Shown here piece after piece: positions 11,044 to 24,618 of a stretch of DNA of 64,000 nt. The number at the start of each line of letters is the position of its first letter. The stretch's first letter is position 1. The DNA is taken from NCBI GenBank assembly GCA_949751835.1, contig CATKHK010000001.1, positions 806,001 through 870,000 on the forward strand, given 5' to 3'. The notes under the pieces are model-generated. The model had not been told where the DNA came from. It saw only the letters and a program-made list of their open reading frames with translations, and ran no database searches. The translations under genes were made by a program, and so were the position numbers. Source of the DNA: Blepharisma japonicum. Its lineage: Eukaryota; Ciliophora; Heterotrichea; Heterotrichida; Blepharismidae.

Positions 11044-11838
11044 ATGAGAGCATTAAGAAGACTCTTCTCAACAGTTGATTTTGGCTCTCGTGAAGTCCCT
11101 AAAGAAGAAAAGCAAAAATTAGTCAATGAAGTCTTCACCAGAGTCGCTGAAAAGTATGACATAATGAATGATGCCATGAGTATGGGGATTCACCGACTTT
11201 GGAAGGACCAGTTTATCAGCGATATGGGAAATTTCCACACAAATTCCAATCTTTCGTTTCTTGATGTCGCTGGTGGTACAGGAGACATTGGCTTTAGAAT
11301 TGTGGAGAAGCTAAAGCAAGATATTCCTAGTTTTTACAGTGGAAATCAGACATGGAATCTTACCATTTCAGACATCAATGCAGAAATGCTAGAAGTTGGT
11401 AAACAAAGAGCCTCTGCACTAGGATATAATATTAACTGGGTCCAAGCTAATGCTGAAGAACTTCCATTTGAAGACAACAAATTTGATTTTTATACAATTG
11501 CATTTGGTATCAGAAATGTCACTGATAGATTAAAAGCATTAAAAGAAGCCAAAAGAGTCCTGAAACTTGGAGGAAGGTTTATGTGTCTAGAATTTTCAAA
11601 AATAAATTACCCTATCCTAGACCAGGTTTATTCTCTTTACTCACAAAATGTTATACCAGTCATGGGGAAAATCATTGCAAATGATAGAGACTCTTATCAA
11701 TATTTAGTTGACAGTATTGAGAAGTTCCCGAGCCAAGAAGAGTTTGCGGCATTGATGAATGATGCTGGGTTTGAATATATCACACATAGAGATCTCACTT
11801 TTGGAGTTGTTGCCATTCATTCTGGAATTAAACTTTAA
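11044..11838 (+). CDS. COQ5: COQ5, ubiquinone biosynthesis C-methyltransferase
   Basis: A 264-residue class I SAM-dependent methyltransferase of the UbiE/COQ5 family, which methylates the benzoquinol ring in ubiquinone synthesis at the matrix face of the inner mitochondrial membrane. The start at ATG 11044 gives a short amphipathic basic leader (MRALRRLFSTV) that suits mitochondrial import. Visible motifs: FTRVAEKYDIMNDAMS (UbiE signature 1), SAM-binding FLDVAGGTGDIGFRI at ~74-88, DINAEML, and the second signature around GIRNVTDRLKAL with RVLKLGGRFMCLEFS. The length is normal for the family. No TGA codon or intron. Confidence 0.95.
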   Translation: MRALRRLFSTVDFGSREVPKEEKQKLVNEVFTRVAEKYDIMNDAMSMGIHRLWKDQFISDMGNFHTNSNLSFLDVAGGTGDIGFRIVEKLKQDIPSFYSGNQTWNLTISDINAEMLEVGKQRASALGYNINWVQANAEELPFEDNKFDFYTIAFGIRNVTDRLKALKEAKRVLKLGGRFMCLEFSKINYPILDQVYSLYSQNVIPVMGKIIANDRDSYQYLVDSIEKFPSQEEFAALMNDAGFEYITHRDLTFGVVAIHSGIKL

Positions 11839-12395
11839 TTTATGGCTAGTTAAGAAATAAAATCATTTCATTTTTTACACTCTTATATTTTTATTGAGGA
11901 GTTTTGCAAGGTGATCTAAAACCTACAGCATAATTTTTTTGAAAATTTCTGATACAAAAACTACTTTATCATATTTTCAAAAATCATTTTAGTTTGATTA
12001 TCTTATTAAATACACTCATTCCAGAGGAGCAAATAGTAGAAGGCTGTGTCCACGAGTAAAAAAGTGGTGAAGCATTAATAAGAAGCAATAAAGGCTTTAA
12101 ACCTGCAAAGAGTCTAGATAAGCAAATTAAGTAATGAGCCAGTCCCATGCATCGAAGTGTAAAGTAATTCTAAAAATATTGCCTCATTAATATTAATATT
12201 TAATTGGGCAGCGAACAAATAAGGGTTTGAGGCTACTTTCTATTAAATAATTCTAAAATTTTTCTCCATAAAACAAATAAAATAAAAAGGCTCATGCAAT
12301 TGCTAAATGCCCTAAAATTGATGGATCGCAACATATGACTTGTGAGAATATAAAATTGAATATGACTAAAACAGTAGACGATTTAAATTATGATA
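11839..12395. other. Intergenic region between convergent genes
   Basis: About 557 nt, AT-rich. No gene or structured RNA is recognised. A short plus-strand open stretch at about 12320-12430 overlaps the 3' end of the receptor gene and is probably chance. For a convergent gap in this window it is unusually long, since most are under 100 nt. Confidence 0.4.
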
Positions 12396-15300
12396 TTAAT
12401 CTCTCTTTTTATCCTCGTCTTTCCTGGTTGATTTAGTATATCTTATACCTGAAAATATCGGTTTAAAAATTTTTTTACATCCTCTCCAGCACCGACTTAA
12501 TGAATGCCCACATGTTTTATCAACGAATGCAATAATTAAGGGTAGAATTATGCCGCTTATAAACATAAATTGAATCAAAGCTTTTGCAATATATGATAGA
12601 CACACATCTAAATCGTTCAGATGGAAATTTCGTAGCATTGATAAAGAATAGCTAAATTCAACGATTATTATTGCCCAGCTTAAAAGGAACCCAAAAATGA
12701 TGCTTTTACTCCAGCCCTGATTAAATTTGTTTTTCTCAAATTGGTTGCTTAAAATATTATGACTGAAAAAGGGCTTTAGGATCAACGGTATTAGCCCAAA
12801 AAGAACAGAAACAAGTGTAATAGTAAGTTTCTGCTCTTCAAAAGTAAAAATAAAGTCTATATGCTTCTCAATTTGCTGATTATAATTATAAAAAGCTGAA
12901 ATAGCACTATAAACTTCTGTCAATACAGCAAGTAATAAATAAGTAAGTCTGAATACTCTTGGAGAGTCCAAGTTAGTATAGCCTATGACCCCTAAGATGT
13001 CATTATTCTTGATAAAATAGTCAATAAATTTTTTTTGGAAGGTAATGTTGTTTATATTCAAATTTTGAATTTCCTTTAGTGCTTTATATAGCACTGTTGA
13101 GGATTCGTCTTCAAAAACCTCCTCATGATGATTAAAAATATTTCCTGATAATATTATATCTGTAGCATCAACAGTTTTTACTTCTTCTTCTTCTTTATTA
13201 TTTTCTTCCATTTGAAGGTTGATTTGTGAATCCTCTGGTAAATCAACATAATTATTAACAAGTTCCTTTCCTTCTTCTTCATTAATTGTTTGATTCACAC
13301 TTGGTGCTGGAGTTCTCTCATACCTGTTGTCACCTGTGGGAAGTGGAATAATTTTTTCCTTTAAATATCGAAAAACGATGTTTTTTAAATTTTTTATTGA
13401 ATTTGTCAAGTCTATATGTGAAGTGTTTTCCAATTCAATTTTCGAGTATTCGGTAGGACTATCCAGCAAATCTTCTATAATGTTTAATTTTTCTTTATCA
13501 TTAATATCTTTTAGTGTGTCCTTGAGTTTAATAATGTCAAGATCTTCCTTTATGTTTTTGTTTATCAAAGCTATTATACTAGCGCTCCTCATTATTTCAA
13601 GAATATCACTAAATGCCCATTTTCTTTTAGCCCATCTAATAACTTTGCTGAGTCTCAGTTTTTCAATTACCCAATAATGCTTCTTACATATTCACTTTAC
13701 TTTTTCTCTAAATGGTTCATAATTTTCTCATAAAACATCTATCACTATCTTTAAGTCTTTGGAATTTCGGCTATCAATGCAATTATTAATATAATTCCAA
13801 ACATTTTCTGGAGTCAGCAAAGTATTGAGTATTACTTCGTCTTTTTCAAAACCTTTTAGTTTCATTTTTAACGATCTTTTCAATTTATAATAAAGTAAAT
13901 CTCTATATTTACTATCTTCTTCGTCTTTGTCTCCATCATAATTCAGTTTTTCATTTTTTCACAAATTTAATAGTTCTTCCCAATTATAAAAATCAGATAC
14001 GAAAATAGCATAGATATCTGCAATAATAGCTTCATTATTGTCCAAAACTTTCTTTCTCAAGTCATATCCATATAATTTATCACAGTCTTTAACATATATT
14101 CATGCAAAATAATATATAACTAAGAAAAATGCATAAATGACATAAGCTGGACTTGTACCAATTGTAGGAATGCCAAGAGCAGTTATAGCTTTAGAGTTTT
14201 TTTCCAAAACGTTTTCAATAGTTGGATAAGGAATAACCCCAGTCAGTCCTGCAATTTCACAAGCGCACGAAGCAACTCCACCCCCTTTCAAAATCGTAGT
14301 ACAAAACTTAATTGAGAATTTTTTAATATTCTCATCATAAACAGCACAAGACATATCCAATCTTGGATTGTAAATTTCATAAGAAATACTATTATTTACT
14401 TGAATTATTTCTGAACTTGTCAACACTGGATTAATTAATGTCCCAGTATTTTTAGATATACTGGATTGTACCAAGCTTGAGTTAAATTCTTTTGAATAAG
14501 TGTATAGTTTAGTTACTATAGAATCTGAGGACTCAACTGATTCTCCATTAATTTTATAATCCTCTAAAGAAACATAAGAGCTACTAGAAGAGTTTTGAAA
14601 AGAATCTGAAATATTATCAAGTGGAGCGACTGAAAGAATTGCTATAAAATAAGTTGTTGAGTCAGGATTTTTCGATGTATCTATTTTAAACTGAGCTGAA
14701 CTTGCTGCAATAGGCGAATTGAACTCAATACTGTTCACTAATGAATTCCCATCAACTGAAAGAGTAGTTGAGTTGTATTTCTGGCCGATATATTTTATAG
14801 GGCTTTCGTTTGGATTTGTGGTCATTAAGTATTTTAAGCTTCCTTCACTATAAGTTTGGTTAATAAGTCTGAAAAGATCGGTTTCTGATTTAGAAGTGCT
14901 TTCATTATTGCTAATTAGATTTGCCTGGAGGTTGTCAAGCAGCTTGTCAAGACTGAAAAGGGTTGTGTTGTAGGCATGGAAATCAAGGGTTTTTGTGTGG
15001 TTTAGAGCTTTGCTTTGAGTGCTGTGAATATCGAGCAAAAGATCTTTATCATAGGTTTCTGATTTTCCAAGCAAGGTGTGAACAGCATCAATTACAGTGC
15101 TAGATTCGGATAGCCCTGTGCTCGGCATTGAAGAATTCATCCACTTGTTTAAGGTTCCAACCAAGTTTTGGACACATATAGTTAGGTTTTTTTGATCCTG
15201 AATGCTATGAAATGCAGATGTCGCAACTGAATTTATTGAAGCAATTAGCATATTTGAATCCATTGTGTTAGCTCCATTGTTTAATAACACCTCTGATCTC

Positions 15301-18300
15301 TCTTTAGCATCTATATTGTCTGAGTCTTTAATTTCTACATAAGCTTCAATCTCGCTAAAAGTCCCACGCGAATCATAAATTCTTCCTATAAGCTTGTTCT
15401 TCCCTTTCTCTCCAAGCACTATCTGGAAGCTATTCTCTGTAGTTTTTGGAGTTAGTGCATAAATTCTGCCTTCTTTTCATTTAAAAACTTGATAAGATAG
15501 AGGGTCATCGCCTTCCAAGTCACTCCAACCTGCAAATAAAATATTAAATTGGCTATCCAGAGCACTCCCTTCACTAGGGTCTACTTCAAAAGTCCCTGAA
15601 TTAGGTGGACAATTTACATATCTTTTGATCGAAGCTTTAACAGGGACAAACGAGACTGGATCAACTACTTTAATTTCGAATTCATAGTCAATTCCACAAA
15701 GTATGCTATTTTCTTGAATTGTAATACTGGGCTGATTCAAAGGGGTTGTAGATATAAAGGGGTGGCCATATTTTTCTATTCAAGAAATTATCATTCTCAA
15801 GGAGTCAGGAACTTCAGCAATAAGTCTTACTGGTGACGAAGGGTCTAAATAAGGGAATTGTGATACAATATAAACCCTTGGAATATTTCCTTCGACTACA
15901 TTGAGCCAGTTAACTTCTGATACAAAATCAGGGTAATCTCGGAGTTTCATTTCAAAAGAACAGTTAAATCTAGATTCTTTGTTAAATACGTTAAGTTTAA
16001 AAGAATCTGGTGCAAGCTCTATAAATTCGCCATTTACACAGTCAAGCTTTTTGATAAAGGCGAAGCCTTTATCCATTTCAATAGGTGCATTGTTATAGCT
16101 TGCAGTAATGTTTACTGTAATATTTGAATTGGAATAGACGTAGGTATTAACTCCATTTAGAACTATATTTGGAGGTGGAAGGGTAGCAACAATTGTAGCA
16201 TTTGCTGAGATCTTAAAGGTGTTATCATTAAAGAAGGCATCGACTATTAGAATATATTCTCCTTTTTGGGTAAATAAATATGCGAACTCAATTCCTGAAG
16301 ACTCATAGACTTTATTTCCTAATAGTAGTCTTGATGGTGAACTGTTGTATAAACTTCAAACAACGGTATATTCTGGGTCAAGACGGATTTTGGGGTTTTT
16401 TATGAAAGTAAATTTAAGTTTTGATACTGTATCAGTTCTAAACTTAATACTAGGATCTTTTCATGCATTAATTGTGACATCTTCAACTGTCATATTTACT
16501 GTAATACTAGAAGAAGCCTGCTGACCAAATGCGTCTGTCACAATTAAAGTGACGTTGAAATAAGGATGCTCTTTTGCTATGTTGCAGCTTTCCAATGTGA
16601 TATTTGCTATTCTCCCTGTATCATCTCCTGATCATAGCATATAATCACTTAAAACCCACTGATACCTTAGACTCCCCAAACGTGTTGGAGACCTTGAGCC
16701 ATCAAAAATAACATTACATGAACAGCAAGCTTCAGCAATTGGCACAATCACCGAAGTTGGCATTGGTGGATTTTTATATTTTCAAGGAATGCTTAAATAT
16801 TTAAAATTTGTCTCATTATATAAGCTAAAAAATACTTTTTCTCTAAAAGTTATAGAATCTGCATGATCACTTATATGGCCTACGTATATTAAAATTGCAT
16901 TTAATCCTGTATTTACGCAGTCAATATTTTTTCCAATAGAAGAGATAGAATTTTGAGATAGTAATTTTTCACAGGCTACGTGTGTGCAGTTTTCGTCAAT
17001 GCAAAGCTCATCATTAAATGACAGCCATTTATCTGGCAATACTTGAATATAATTATAGCCTAAATAAAACACAACGCCAAGGCGATCAGGCTGATTCATA
17101 AGGGAAATGGAGAAATCGTCATAATAAACAAGAAATTTAATAGGGTATATATATTCTCCGTATTTCAATTTAATTGTAATAGGACCGTTTTTATTGTCAT
17201 AGCTTGGATCTACAAGTACTTTGAATGAGCATGTAAAGTTTTCATAAAAAGGACTGAATTCACAAGAACGGCTGCTAAAGGTTATATTTTCATTGTCAAT
17301 AAAATGTAGATTTTTTATCCATGGATGAATTGTATTTATAGTAAAATTATCACTTCACATTCCAACTATGACTGTTGTATCTGGTATAAAATCAATCCAG
17401 TATTTTTCGGTGCTGTTTATATATGGAACTTTAATGCAAGATAATTTATCTAGAGATAAACAGTACTTGTCAATGCATTTGCATTTTTCTGTTCCATTAG
17501 CATAAGGGACGCATTGAATGCAGAGATTTTGACCAAAATTAGGACAAACAGCACACAGCACATCTTCACAAATATTGCATGTGTCTTTTCGAATGCAGCC
17601 TCTATCACATGCAGGAAGACATTTTTCACAGGATGGTTCTGATCCTTCCCATATTTGATAATACTCGTCATTGTTGCAAAGTAGCAGGCAGCTTGAATTT
17701 TTCTCAATCCCACAAATTTCATCATCAAGCTCATAAGAAAAATCAATTTTTTCGAAATTTCATATTTTGAAGATGTATACAAATCCGTGGAAATAAGACT
17801 GCTGGCTTTTTCCCAGAAAAATCTTTGAATAAGGAATATCTCTGAATAGTCAATTTTCAAAGCTCCACAAATACATGCTGTTATCGTTTAAGAAGACGCC
17901 TAAAGAGGTAGTTGAATTTACATAAGATACGGTAAAAGAAAGATAAGCCCACTCTGAAAAGTTCATGCCTGGAGAAGCAAAAGTAAATTCTTTTAAATCT
18001 CTGTCTTGTAAAGTTATAGATAAAGACCCATTGCTGGATAATAACAGCCTATTCTCGTGCTCAAGAATATCTCCAGTCCCTAAAACCCAAAATCAACCAC
18101 CTATCGTAAAAATGTGACCTATATAAGTTGAATTTTCTGATTGGAAGAACATATAAATTCCATCATGATAGAAGCCTCGTTGTTTTGTTGGAACTGGATC
18201 ATCTTTTTCAAAGTCATTGAACGGATTGAAGGTCTCTTTGTTAGCCCCACTTATAAAAATTCCATAATTCTCACTAAAGCCTTTATTCAGGTCTATTTCT

Positions 18301-20576
18301 GTGGCACAACAAGGCTCTCCTGAGCATTCATAATAGCCAATTGGAGGCTCGTCTAGACAAACTGTATCTACAAGAACGCCCATACTGCAATTTAAGCATT
18401 CAAAATGCCCATTATTATTGCAGACTGCACAGTAATTATAGTCACAATTTTCACAATAGTAATTAGAACTGTTTTTGATAAAAAAAGCATTATCATCACA
18501 AATGCATTTGTTGGGATATAAGTTATGAGCAAGTTCTGCACAATGAAAGCAAGTAGATTCTTCATAAGGCCCAGAACAGTTGCGGCATAATTGGTCAAAG
18601 CATAAATTGCAATTTGACTCTCTTATGCATCCTATGAGGCATGAAGATTCGCAAGGGAGACAAGTGCTATTTTGGTCATAAGTATAATCATAATCACAGA
18701 GAGGTATTGAGTTTAAAATTACATCATTGTCAATGTAGGCAAAAATATCTATTTCCCCAATAAATCCCTGGAAATTGTAAATAAAGCCATCAAAGCTGCT
18801 ATCCTGGCTTTTACCTAAAAGCATATAAGCTAATCCCTCATCTCTAAATAGTAGAGGATAATAGGAATATAAAAATAATAAATTTCTATTTGAATACGTC
18901 GATAGTGTAGTAGTCGAATTGTAATAAGAAACAATTAATGTAAAATATGTTCAGTCTTTAAGTGAAAAATCACTATGGGTAACAATGTGTGTTAAATTAT
19001 TCATTGCGCCTTGAAGAAAAATGCTTACTTTACCATTAGAATTGATTGTTGTATTTCCTTTTGTCCAAAAGTCCCCATTTTTGGGGTTGATACAAAAAAT
19101 TAGGGTAAAGCTAAAAGACAAATAGGCCGCCTGGCTTGAATTTAAATATTTTCCATCAGTAAAATACAATCCTCGGCCTTCTATTGGAAGTGGGTCTATT
19201 ATTTCAGGATTTTTAAACGGATAATAATTATTTTTATATTTGCCAGTAGTAAAAAAACCATATCATCCTTGATATTCACCTTCCCATAAAGGTGCATCAA
19301 TTGCAATGTAAGGCTTTTCTTTTGATTTATCTCAGCCTGTTGGGATTTGTTTTAAGCAAATCTCATCAATTAATTGATAATTAGATTCACATTTTTTACA
19401 GTCAAAATAATTTTCTCTTAAGCATTGTTTACAAAAATTATTGTCACATATATCACAAATCCTTGTAGTTTCATTAAAAAACGTGTTTAGATTGCATTCA
19501 CATATAGAGCCTGTGAGATTTCCTCTTGTTACGCATGTATTGCAGACAGAAAAATCATTGCATGAGTAGCATTCTTTAGTTCCACATAAATTGCATCTTT
19601 CTGATGATCTACAGCCATATGTGCATTCACTTAAACAGTCTACACAGGTGCCGTTATCATTGAATTGGTTAAAGTCGCAGTCATCTGGACATGTAAAATC
19701 TGAAGCACAATATAAACACTCTGCTGTACAGTTTAATTCTGGGTAATAATCATTAAGTCCTTCATTTGGATTATCATAATATCCTATTTTATATAAAAAG
19801 CCATTAAAGCTTTCACTTCCTGTAGGGTCCATCCCCACAAATGCTGTGCTTGGATCGCTATATCAGTCTTTTCAAGGAGCTTGATATTGAATAATAACTT
19901 CTCCATTATGAATAAGCTGAACATTTGGTGATCATTTGCTAGTACTTAAATCTGATGTAATGGCGATCTGATTCCAAGTATCAAAAAAGTATGTTTCAAT
20001 TTTTATTTGTAGATTTATGCGATTTCCATTGTCGAATTTCATTCAGAAATCAACGGTTTGGTTTGAAGTTATTGAAAGATTTAGCCAAGTAGCTGTGGTA
20101 TCCTTTTTGAGAAAAATATTCCCTGCTGAATATGGCTTTATCCAGAAGGAGACCGTAAATCATGGAGATAAATTAAATTTATCTGAAGTCATATAGGCAT
20201 TTGTATTAAAATAATATCCTCTTAAATAAGCAGGGATTGGATCATTAGGGTCAAAATTTGGGTATTTATTTGAATTATCCGACCCGAATGTAAATATTCC
20301 ATTTAGCTCTTTTCCAAGATTTATTTGGTTGTTAATCGTAAACTGTGTACTTGGTAGAGGAGTTTTTGGTAAGCAAAGTGAATTTAAAGAATCATAGTTA
20401 CTATTGCATGATTTGCATTGATATCATGCAGCCCCAGAGCAGGATCTACATCCTCTAGAACACGCTATGCAGTTAGGATTTATATATACATGCCCACCAT
20501 CCTTTTCACATAGATATGCATCTGCTTGAGCGTAAAAGATGACAAGAGAAATTAGGAAAATTTTCATAGTCCACAT
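12396..20576 (-). CDS. Giant surface receptor: Cys-rich/LamG-like repeats, REJ, GPS-like, TM
   Basis: One uninterrupted frame of 2726 residues once TGA is read as Trp (for example at 14100, 15477, 15780). ATG at 20576 (or 20567) gives a signal peptide with core IFLISLVIFYAQADA. The N-terminal third alternates Cys-rich furin/growth-factor-receptor-like blocks (about residues 24-60, 272-402, 625-742, 952-1042) with lectin/LamG-like blocks that share the phrases 'RGxYF', 'FxGFxYxF' and 'LGKSQ'. Ig-like segments and a REJ region follow; its hallmark is GSALDSQFNILFAGWSDLEG with DDPLSYQVF. Then a GPS-like Cys motif (ASCACEIAGLTGVI, ~2100) and a helix at ~2134-2159. After a ~370-residue charged stretch, four more helices (~2535-2695) and a basic tail. 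REJ plus GPS is typical of polycystin-1-like receptors. Ligand unknown; adhesion or mechanosensation is inference. Confidence 0.85.
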
Positions 20577-20781
20577 AATTTTTATATTTTAATCAATTTT
20601 GCAATGGAGATTAAAATTATAATAGCAGTCCTTCTCTTAATTTAATGTCAATTATTAATTAATTAAAGTGGATGTAAAGGGAAGACTTAAATTTTCTTAA
20701 TCAATTTTTCCAAGCCTTTTAGACAGAATCTGCTTCTTTCAACCGTCCTTTATATGCAATTATATATTTAATAAAACAAAT

Positions 20782-21015
20782 TTACCTTTTATTATTACCT
20801 AAAAATTTTGAATATTTCGAGCAAATCGAATAAGTGAAATCAGACGAATGAAAATTCGAATTTGAAACAACAAACAATTCCTCAGTTCTACTTTCTCCAT
20901 TCAGTGTCCTATTAAGATTTATAATAGAATTCGCATATTCTAAATAAATTTTACCATCTTCTAAGTTAAATTCATATTCAGCTTGATCTGTGTTGCAGCT
21001 GCATTTTGTTCCCAT
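20782..21015 (-). CDS. Small protein with possible N-terminal lipidation (77 aa)
   Basis: ATG at 21015, TAA at 20782-20784. The protein begins MGTKCSCN: Gly2 with Cys5 and Cys7 fits dual N-myristoylation and palmitoylation, so membrane anchoring is plausible. The rest is acidic then polar, with no known domain. Its start codon lies 50 nt from the divergent helicase start, so the two genes must share a very short promoter region. It could be spurious, but its codon texture and proper ATG and TAA favour a real gene. Confidence 0.5.
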   Translation of the reverse strand: MGTKCSCNTDQAEYEFNLEDGKIYLEYANSIINLNRTLNGESRTEELFVVSNSNFHSSDFTYSICSKYSKFLGNNKR

Positions 21016-21065
21016 TTATATTATCACATTTTAATTATCATGAAATACGAAATTTATATTATATA

Positions 21066-24000
21066 ATGGAAAAATCAAAATTAGATATCGGAAGCTTTGA
21101 AGCTTTGAGTGAAATCTTCCAATCTGTAAAGCAGCCTAAAAATTGCTCAAATACCAAAGGTTTTGTAGAAACCGCTACTGATATGAAGCCAAAAGATAGT
21201 GTGAAAACTGATAGATCTCTAACGAAAGAAGAAACAAAAAGGTGTCCGATGGCATACAATTCTCCACAAGATCCTAGTAATAGTCAAGCTAATTCTAAGT
21301 TTCCTATGATGAATACACCTAAAGGTGATGAAACACCTATTTACCCAAAAACTAGGGATTGTTGTTTTGAGAAAAATGAAGCTAATAAAATAGCCCGAGC
21401 AAGCCAAAAAGACAAAGAAAGCGATGAAAGTCAAAAATATCATAGCGCAAAAGATAATTCATTAGAAATTAAATACCCTAATCAACATCTGGACAAAAAC
21501 GAAGTTATAAATAAAGGATTTAATTTATCACCTCAAAGAAAAAAGACTGAAAATCCAAATTCCTCTCAAGAAAGCAGTAAGATTCAAGGTTTTTTATCAG
21601 AATCTAAAGTTTCTGAATCAATAGAAGTCGAAAACCCAAAAAATAAATATATTCCTCAAAAACCTAGTATACTTCCACCAACTGCGAAGAATATTCAATA
21701 TCAGAAAGAATTTCCCACTCAGGGAACCCGCCCAAGTCAGTCTGCTATAGAAAACATTATTCCCGAAAACGATCAAAATGGTGCTTTACAAAATAAATCT
21801 TCAAAAAGCTCAAACCCACCAGTACCAAATCAGCTTCCAAAATCTCTCAATTTTCAACAAGAATCAGGCTATCCAAAAGAATCCACAATCTCAAAAATTG
21901 AAGCAATCCAGCCAAGATCAAAAGAGCAGGAAAATTTCCTTTTAACTTTCAATGCATTGTCTAATATCTTTTCCGCCAAAAATGAGGATGAAAAACTAGA
22001 TAAATCAGAAGAAATAAAAATGTATAAGCTGCCAGAAGTAATTCAGCCAATTAAATATATTCAAAATGAAGAAAACAAAATTCAGCCTATACCAAATCCA
22101 AATCAAAAATCTTACAGTCAATTTAGTGCTATGTATGAGTTTAGGAAGCAACCAAACCCAGCAATTCCACAGCCAAAAATAATTAATCAAAAATTGAAAA
22201 ATGATATAAATTATGATCCTATTTTTGATTTTATTACCAATTTTAATCCTTCCTTATTAAGCCACAGCTGTGAGGATTTACCTGAAATTCCTGATACTTT
22301 TGCTGATGCTGCTCAATATGAAAAGCTATTTTTGCCATGATTTTATGAAGAGCTTAAAGAGCGCACTATGCATGGATTTGAACTAATCGATAGAGCGAAA
22401 TTCATTTGTTGTAAATTGCGTTTCATAAAGAAAGCTGCTTTATTTCGGGATACTGCTGGCTTTGAAGTAAAGTTTCAAAATCATGATATTGTTATAATTA
22501 TTCCTTTAGAAAATAACAGATTACCTCTATTTTCAAGCTATATTAATTCTGAAAATGAATATAAAGTTGGAATTATTTTGAAAAATAAGAAAGAAAACTT
22601 TAAAATCCTACTCAAAAAGGAACCAAATCAGGAAGAATTGAATGGAAAAGTGCTACCACCGAGCAAAGAGGAAGCTAATGAGCTCAATAAATGGAATTCG
22701 ATTGAGAAATTTGCGGTTGTGTTTATAGAGAAATTAGTGCCAGATATGAGAGAATTTAGAGCTTTAAAAAATTTGCCTAGCTTTAAAATGCTTACATATA
22801 TTCTCAATCCAGCTCCTCCTATAAAATCAGACTTATCTAAATATTCTATTGAATTTCTTATTAAAAATAAACCATTTTTCAATGAGTCACAATATTCAGC
22901 TATTAGTGAGATTCTTCAAGTCAGAGAAGGGATTTCACTCCTCCAAGGGCCCCCAGGAACTGGAAAAACAAGAACGATAATAGGTCTTATTTCTGGATTT
23001 TTTGAAAATCTGAAGGGCACTAAGCGGCCCAAAATTTTAGTTTGTGCTCCAAGTAATATAGCTATTGATGAAATTGCTTTAAGAATCATTCGTGATGGGC
23101 TTCTGGTAGAGGGTCGAAGCGCTGATGATATTTATCCAATAAGAATTGGAAAGCGGGGTGGATGAGAAGAAGATAAAGACTTAAATTACGAAGAGCCAGA
23201 TGAGGTAAAACAAATAAGACTAGATTTTTTGACAGAAAAAGCTTTATCCCTTAAAGGAATTAAAAATCCTTTAATAGAAATTGAAACCTTAAAAGCACAA
23301 TTGGACAAATATAACGAAAAAGTAAAACATATGAAAGAAAACACAGAAGAAAAATCTCAAGTCTTCAGCTCAATACAAAGCTTAAAATTCAAAATTTCTA
23401 AGTTGCAATGTAAACTGGCTGAGTTTAACAGACAAAAAATTATTGAAAGGTCTAATATTAGAAATAAAGCAAATATCATACTTTGTACATTAAGCGGAGC
23501 AGGCTCAGAAGTATTGCAGCAAGAAATTTCTTTCGATTACGTAATTGTTGATGAAGCTTGCCAATGCATTGAATTAAGCTGTATAATCCCTTTCCAATAT
23601 GGCGCTAAGCATGCTGTTCTTGTTGGTGACCCCAATCAACTCCGAGCCACAATATTTTCAAAGTCAGCAGCTGACCATAATTATGGTCGATCCTTATTTG
23701 AAAGACTAAGCTCCAACGATGCAATTCAATGTCATTTTTTAAGCTTACAATATAGGATGAATAAAGAAATTTGTGATTTTCCTAATAAATTTTTTTATAA
23801 CGGAAGACTTGAATGTGAGCCTGGATTTTTTGAAAATCGCAAAACCCCTGAATGGATCCCTCCGTTGAATGCAGTTTTTATTAATTTAGAAAGCTCAGAG
23901 GAGTCACGAATCGGCAATGATTTGAGCTTTAAAAATGATGCTGAAGCTGCATTTATTGCTGATTTGTATGATTTTATAAAAAGATCCTTTGCAAACCAGA

Positions 24001-24461
24001 AAATAGATTTGGGGATTATTACACCCTATAGAAAACAAGCAGAAAAAATAGAAGAAGAATTGAATTTGAGGCATTCTAATTGAGATAGCCATATGGAAAT
24101 TAACACTGTTGATGGATTTCAGGGAAGAGAAAAAGATGTAATAATTCTGTCTTTAGTTAGGACCACAGATGTAGGGTTTTTAGTTGATAAGCGAAGAATG
24201 AATGTGTCACTTACTAGGGCTAAGTTTGGATTGTGGGTGGTTGGTAATGAGTTTTGCTTGGAAAATGATGAAAGTTGGGCTCAATTTATGCAGTATTGCA
24301 AAGAGAACAATAAATTTATTTCTTGCAGTAGTTTTCAGGAAATTTATAATATTTTTGGGAGAAATAGGGAAGGAAACTGGAATGGGATATCAAAGCCACA
24401 GGCAGTAGAAAATCAAAAGGAAAATGAAGATGTCCAAAGGTTTTATAGCTCATGGGAGTAA
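21066..24461 (+). CDS. Sen1/Upf1-like superfamily 1 helicase
   Basis: A 1131-residue protein made continuous by three TGA-Trp codons (22338, 23163, 24081). ATG at 21066 opens the frame. The first ~420 residues are low-complexity (Ser, Asn, Pro, Lys, Gln) and probably disordered. The C-terminal half is an SF1 helicase: Walker A LLQGPPGTGKTRT (~627), Ia CAPSNIAIDE, motif II VIVDEACQ (~827), III VLVGDPNQLRAT, IV LQYRMNKEI (~895), V TVDGFQGREKDVIILS (~1015) and VI MNVSLTRAKFGLWVVG. This order is that of the Sen1/senataxin/IGHMBP2/Upf1 family, 5'-3' RNA/DNA helicases acting on nascent transcripts and R-loops. There is no Upf1 CH zinc domain, so Sen1-like fits best. A charged coiled insert lies between Ia and II. 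Confidence 0.9.
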
Positions 24462-24618
24462 TGCTAATTTTACAATTTTATGCACAATTAGAACTAGCCT
24501 AAATTAATTTTCTATTCTATATAAAATATTTTCACATTTTTACATAAGTATTCTATTTGAAAGCAAATATTAAGCATTCATCTTTCATTTATATTATTTG
24601 TAAAATTATTATTTTCAT

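Noticed and set aside
12286-12436. Small plus-strand gene before the receptor's 3' end
   Set aside because: Short, overlaps the receptor's coding end, and shows no similarity or codon pattern of neighbouring genes.
17450-17860. 136-residue minus-strand open frame
   Set aside because: It lies in a different frame inside the receptor gene's Cys-rich region and has no recognisable domain; the receptor frame is continuous across it.
12396-20576. Ten or so separate short minus-strand genes
   Set aside because: All lie in one frame and are separated only by TGA; with TGA=Trp they form one protein with a signal peptide at its start and no other stop.
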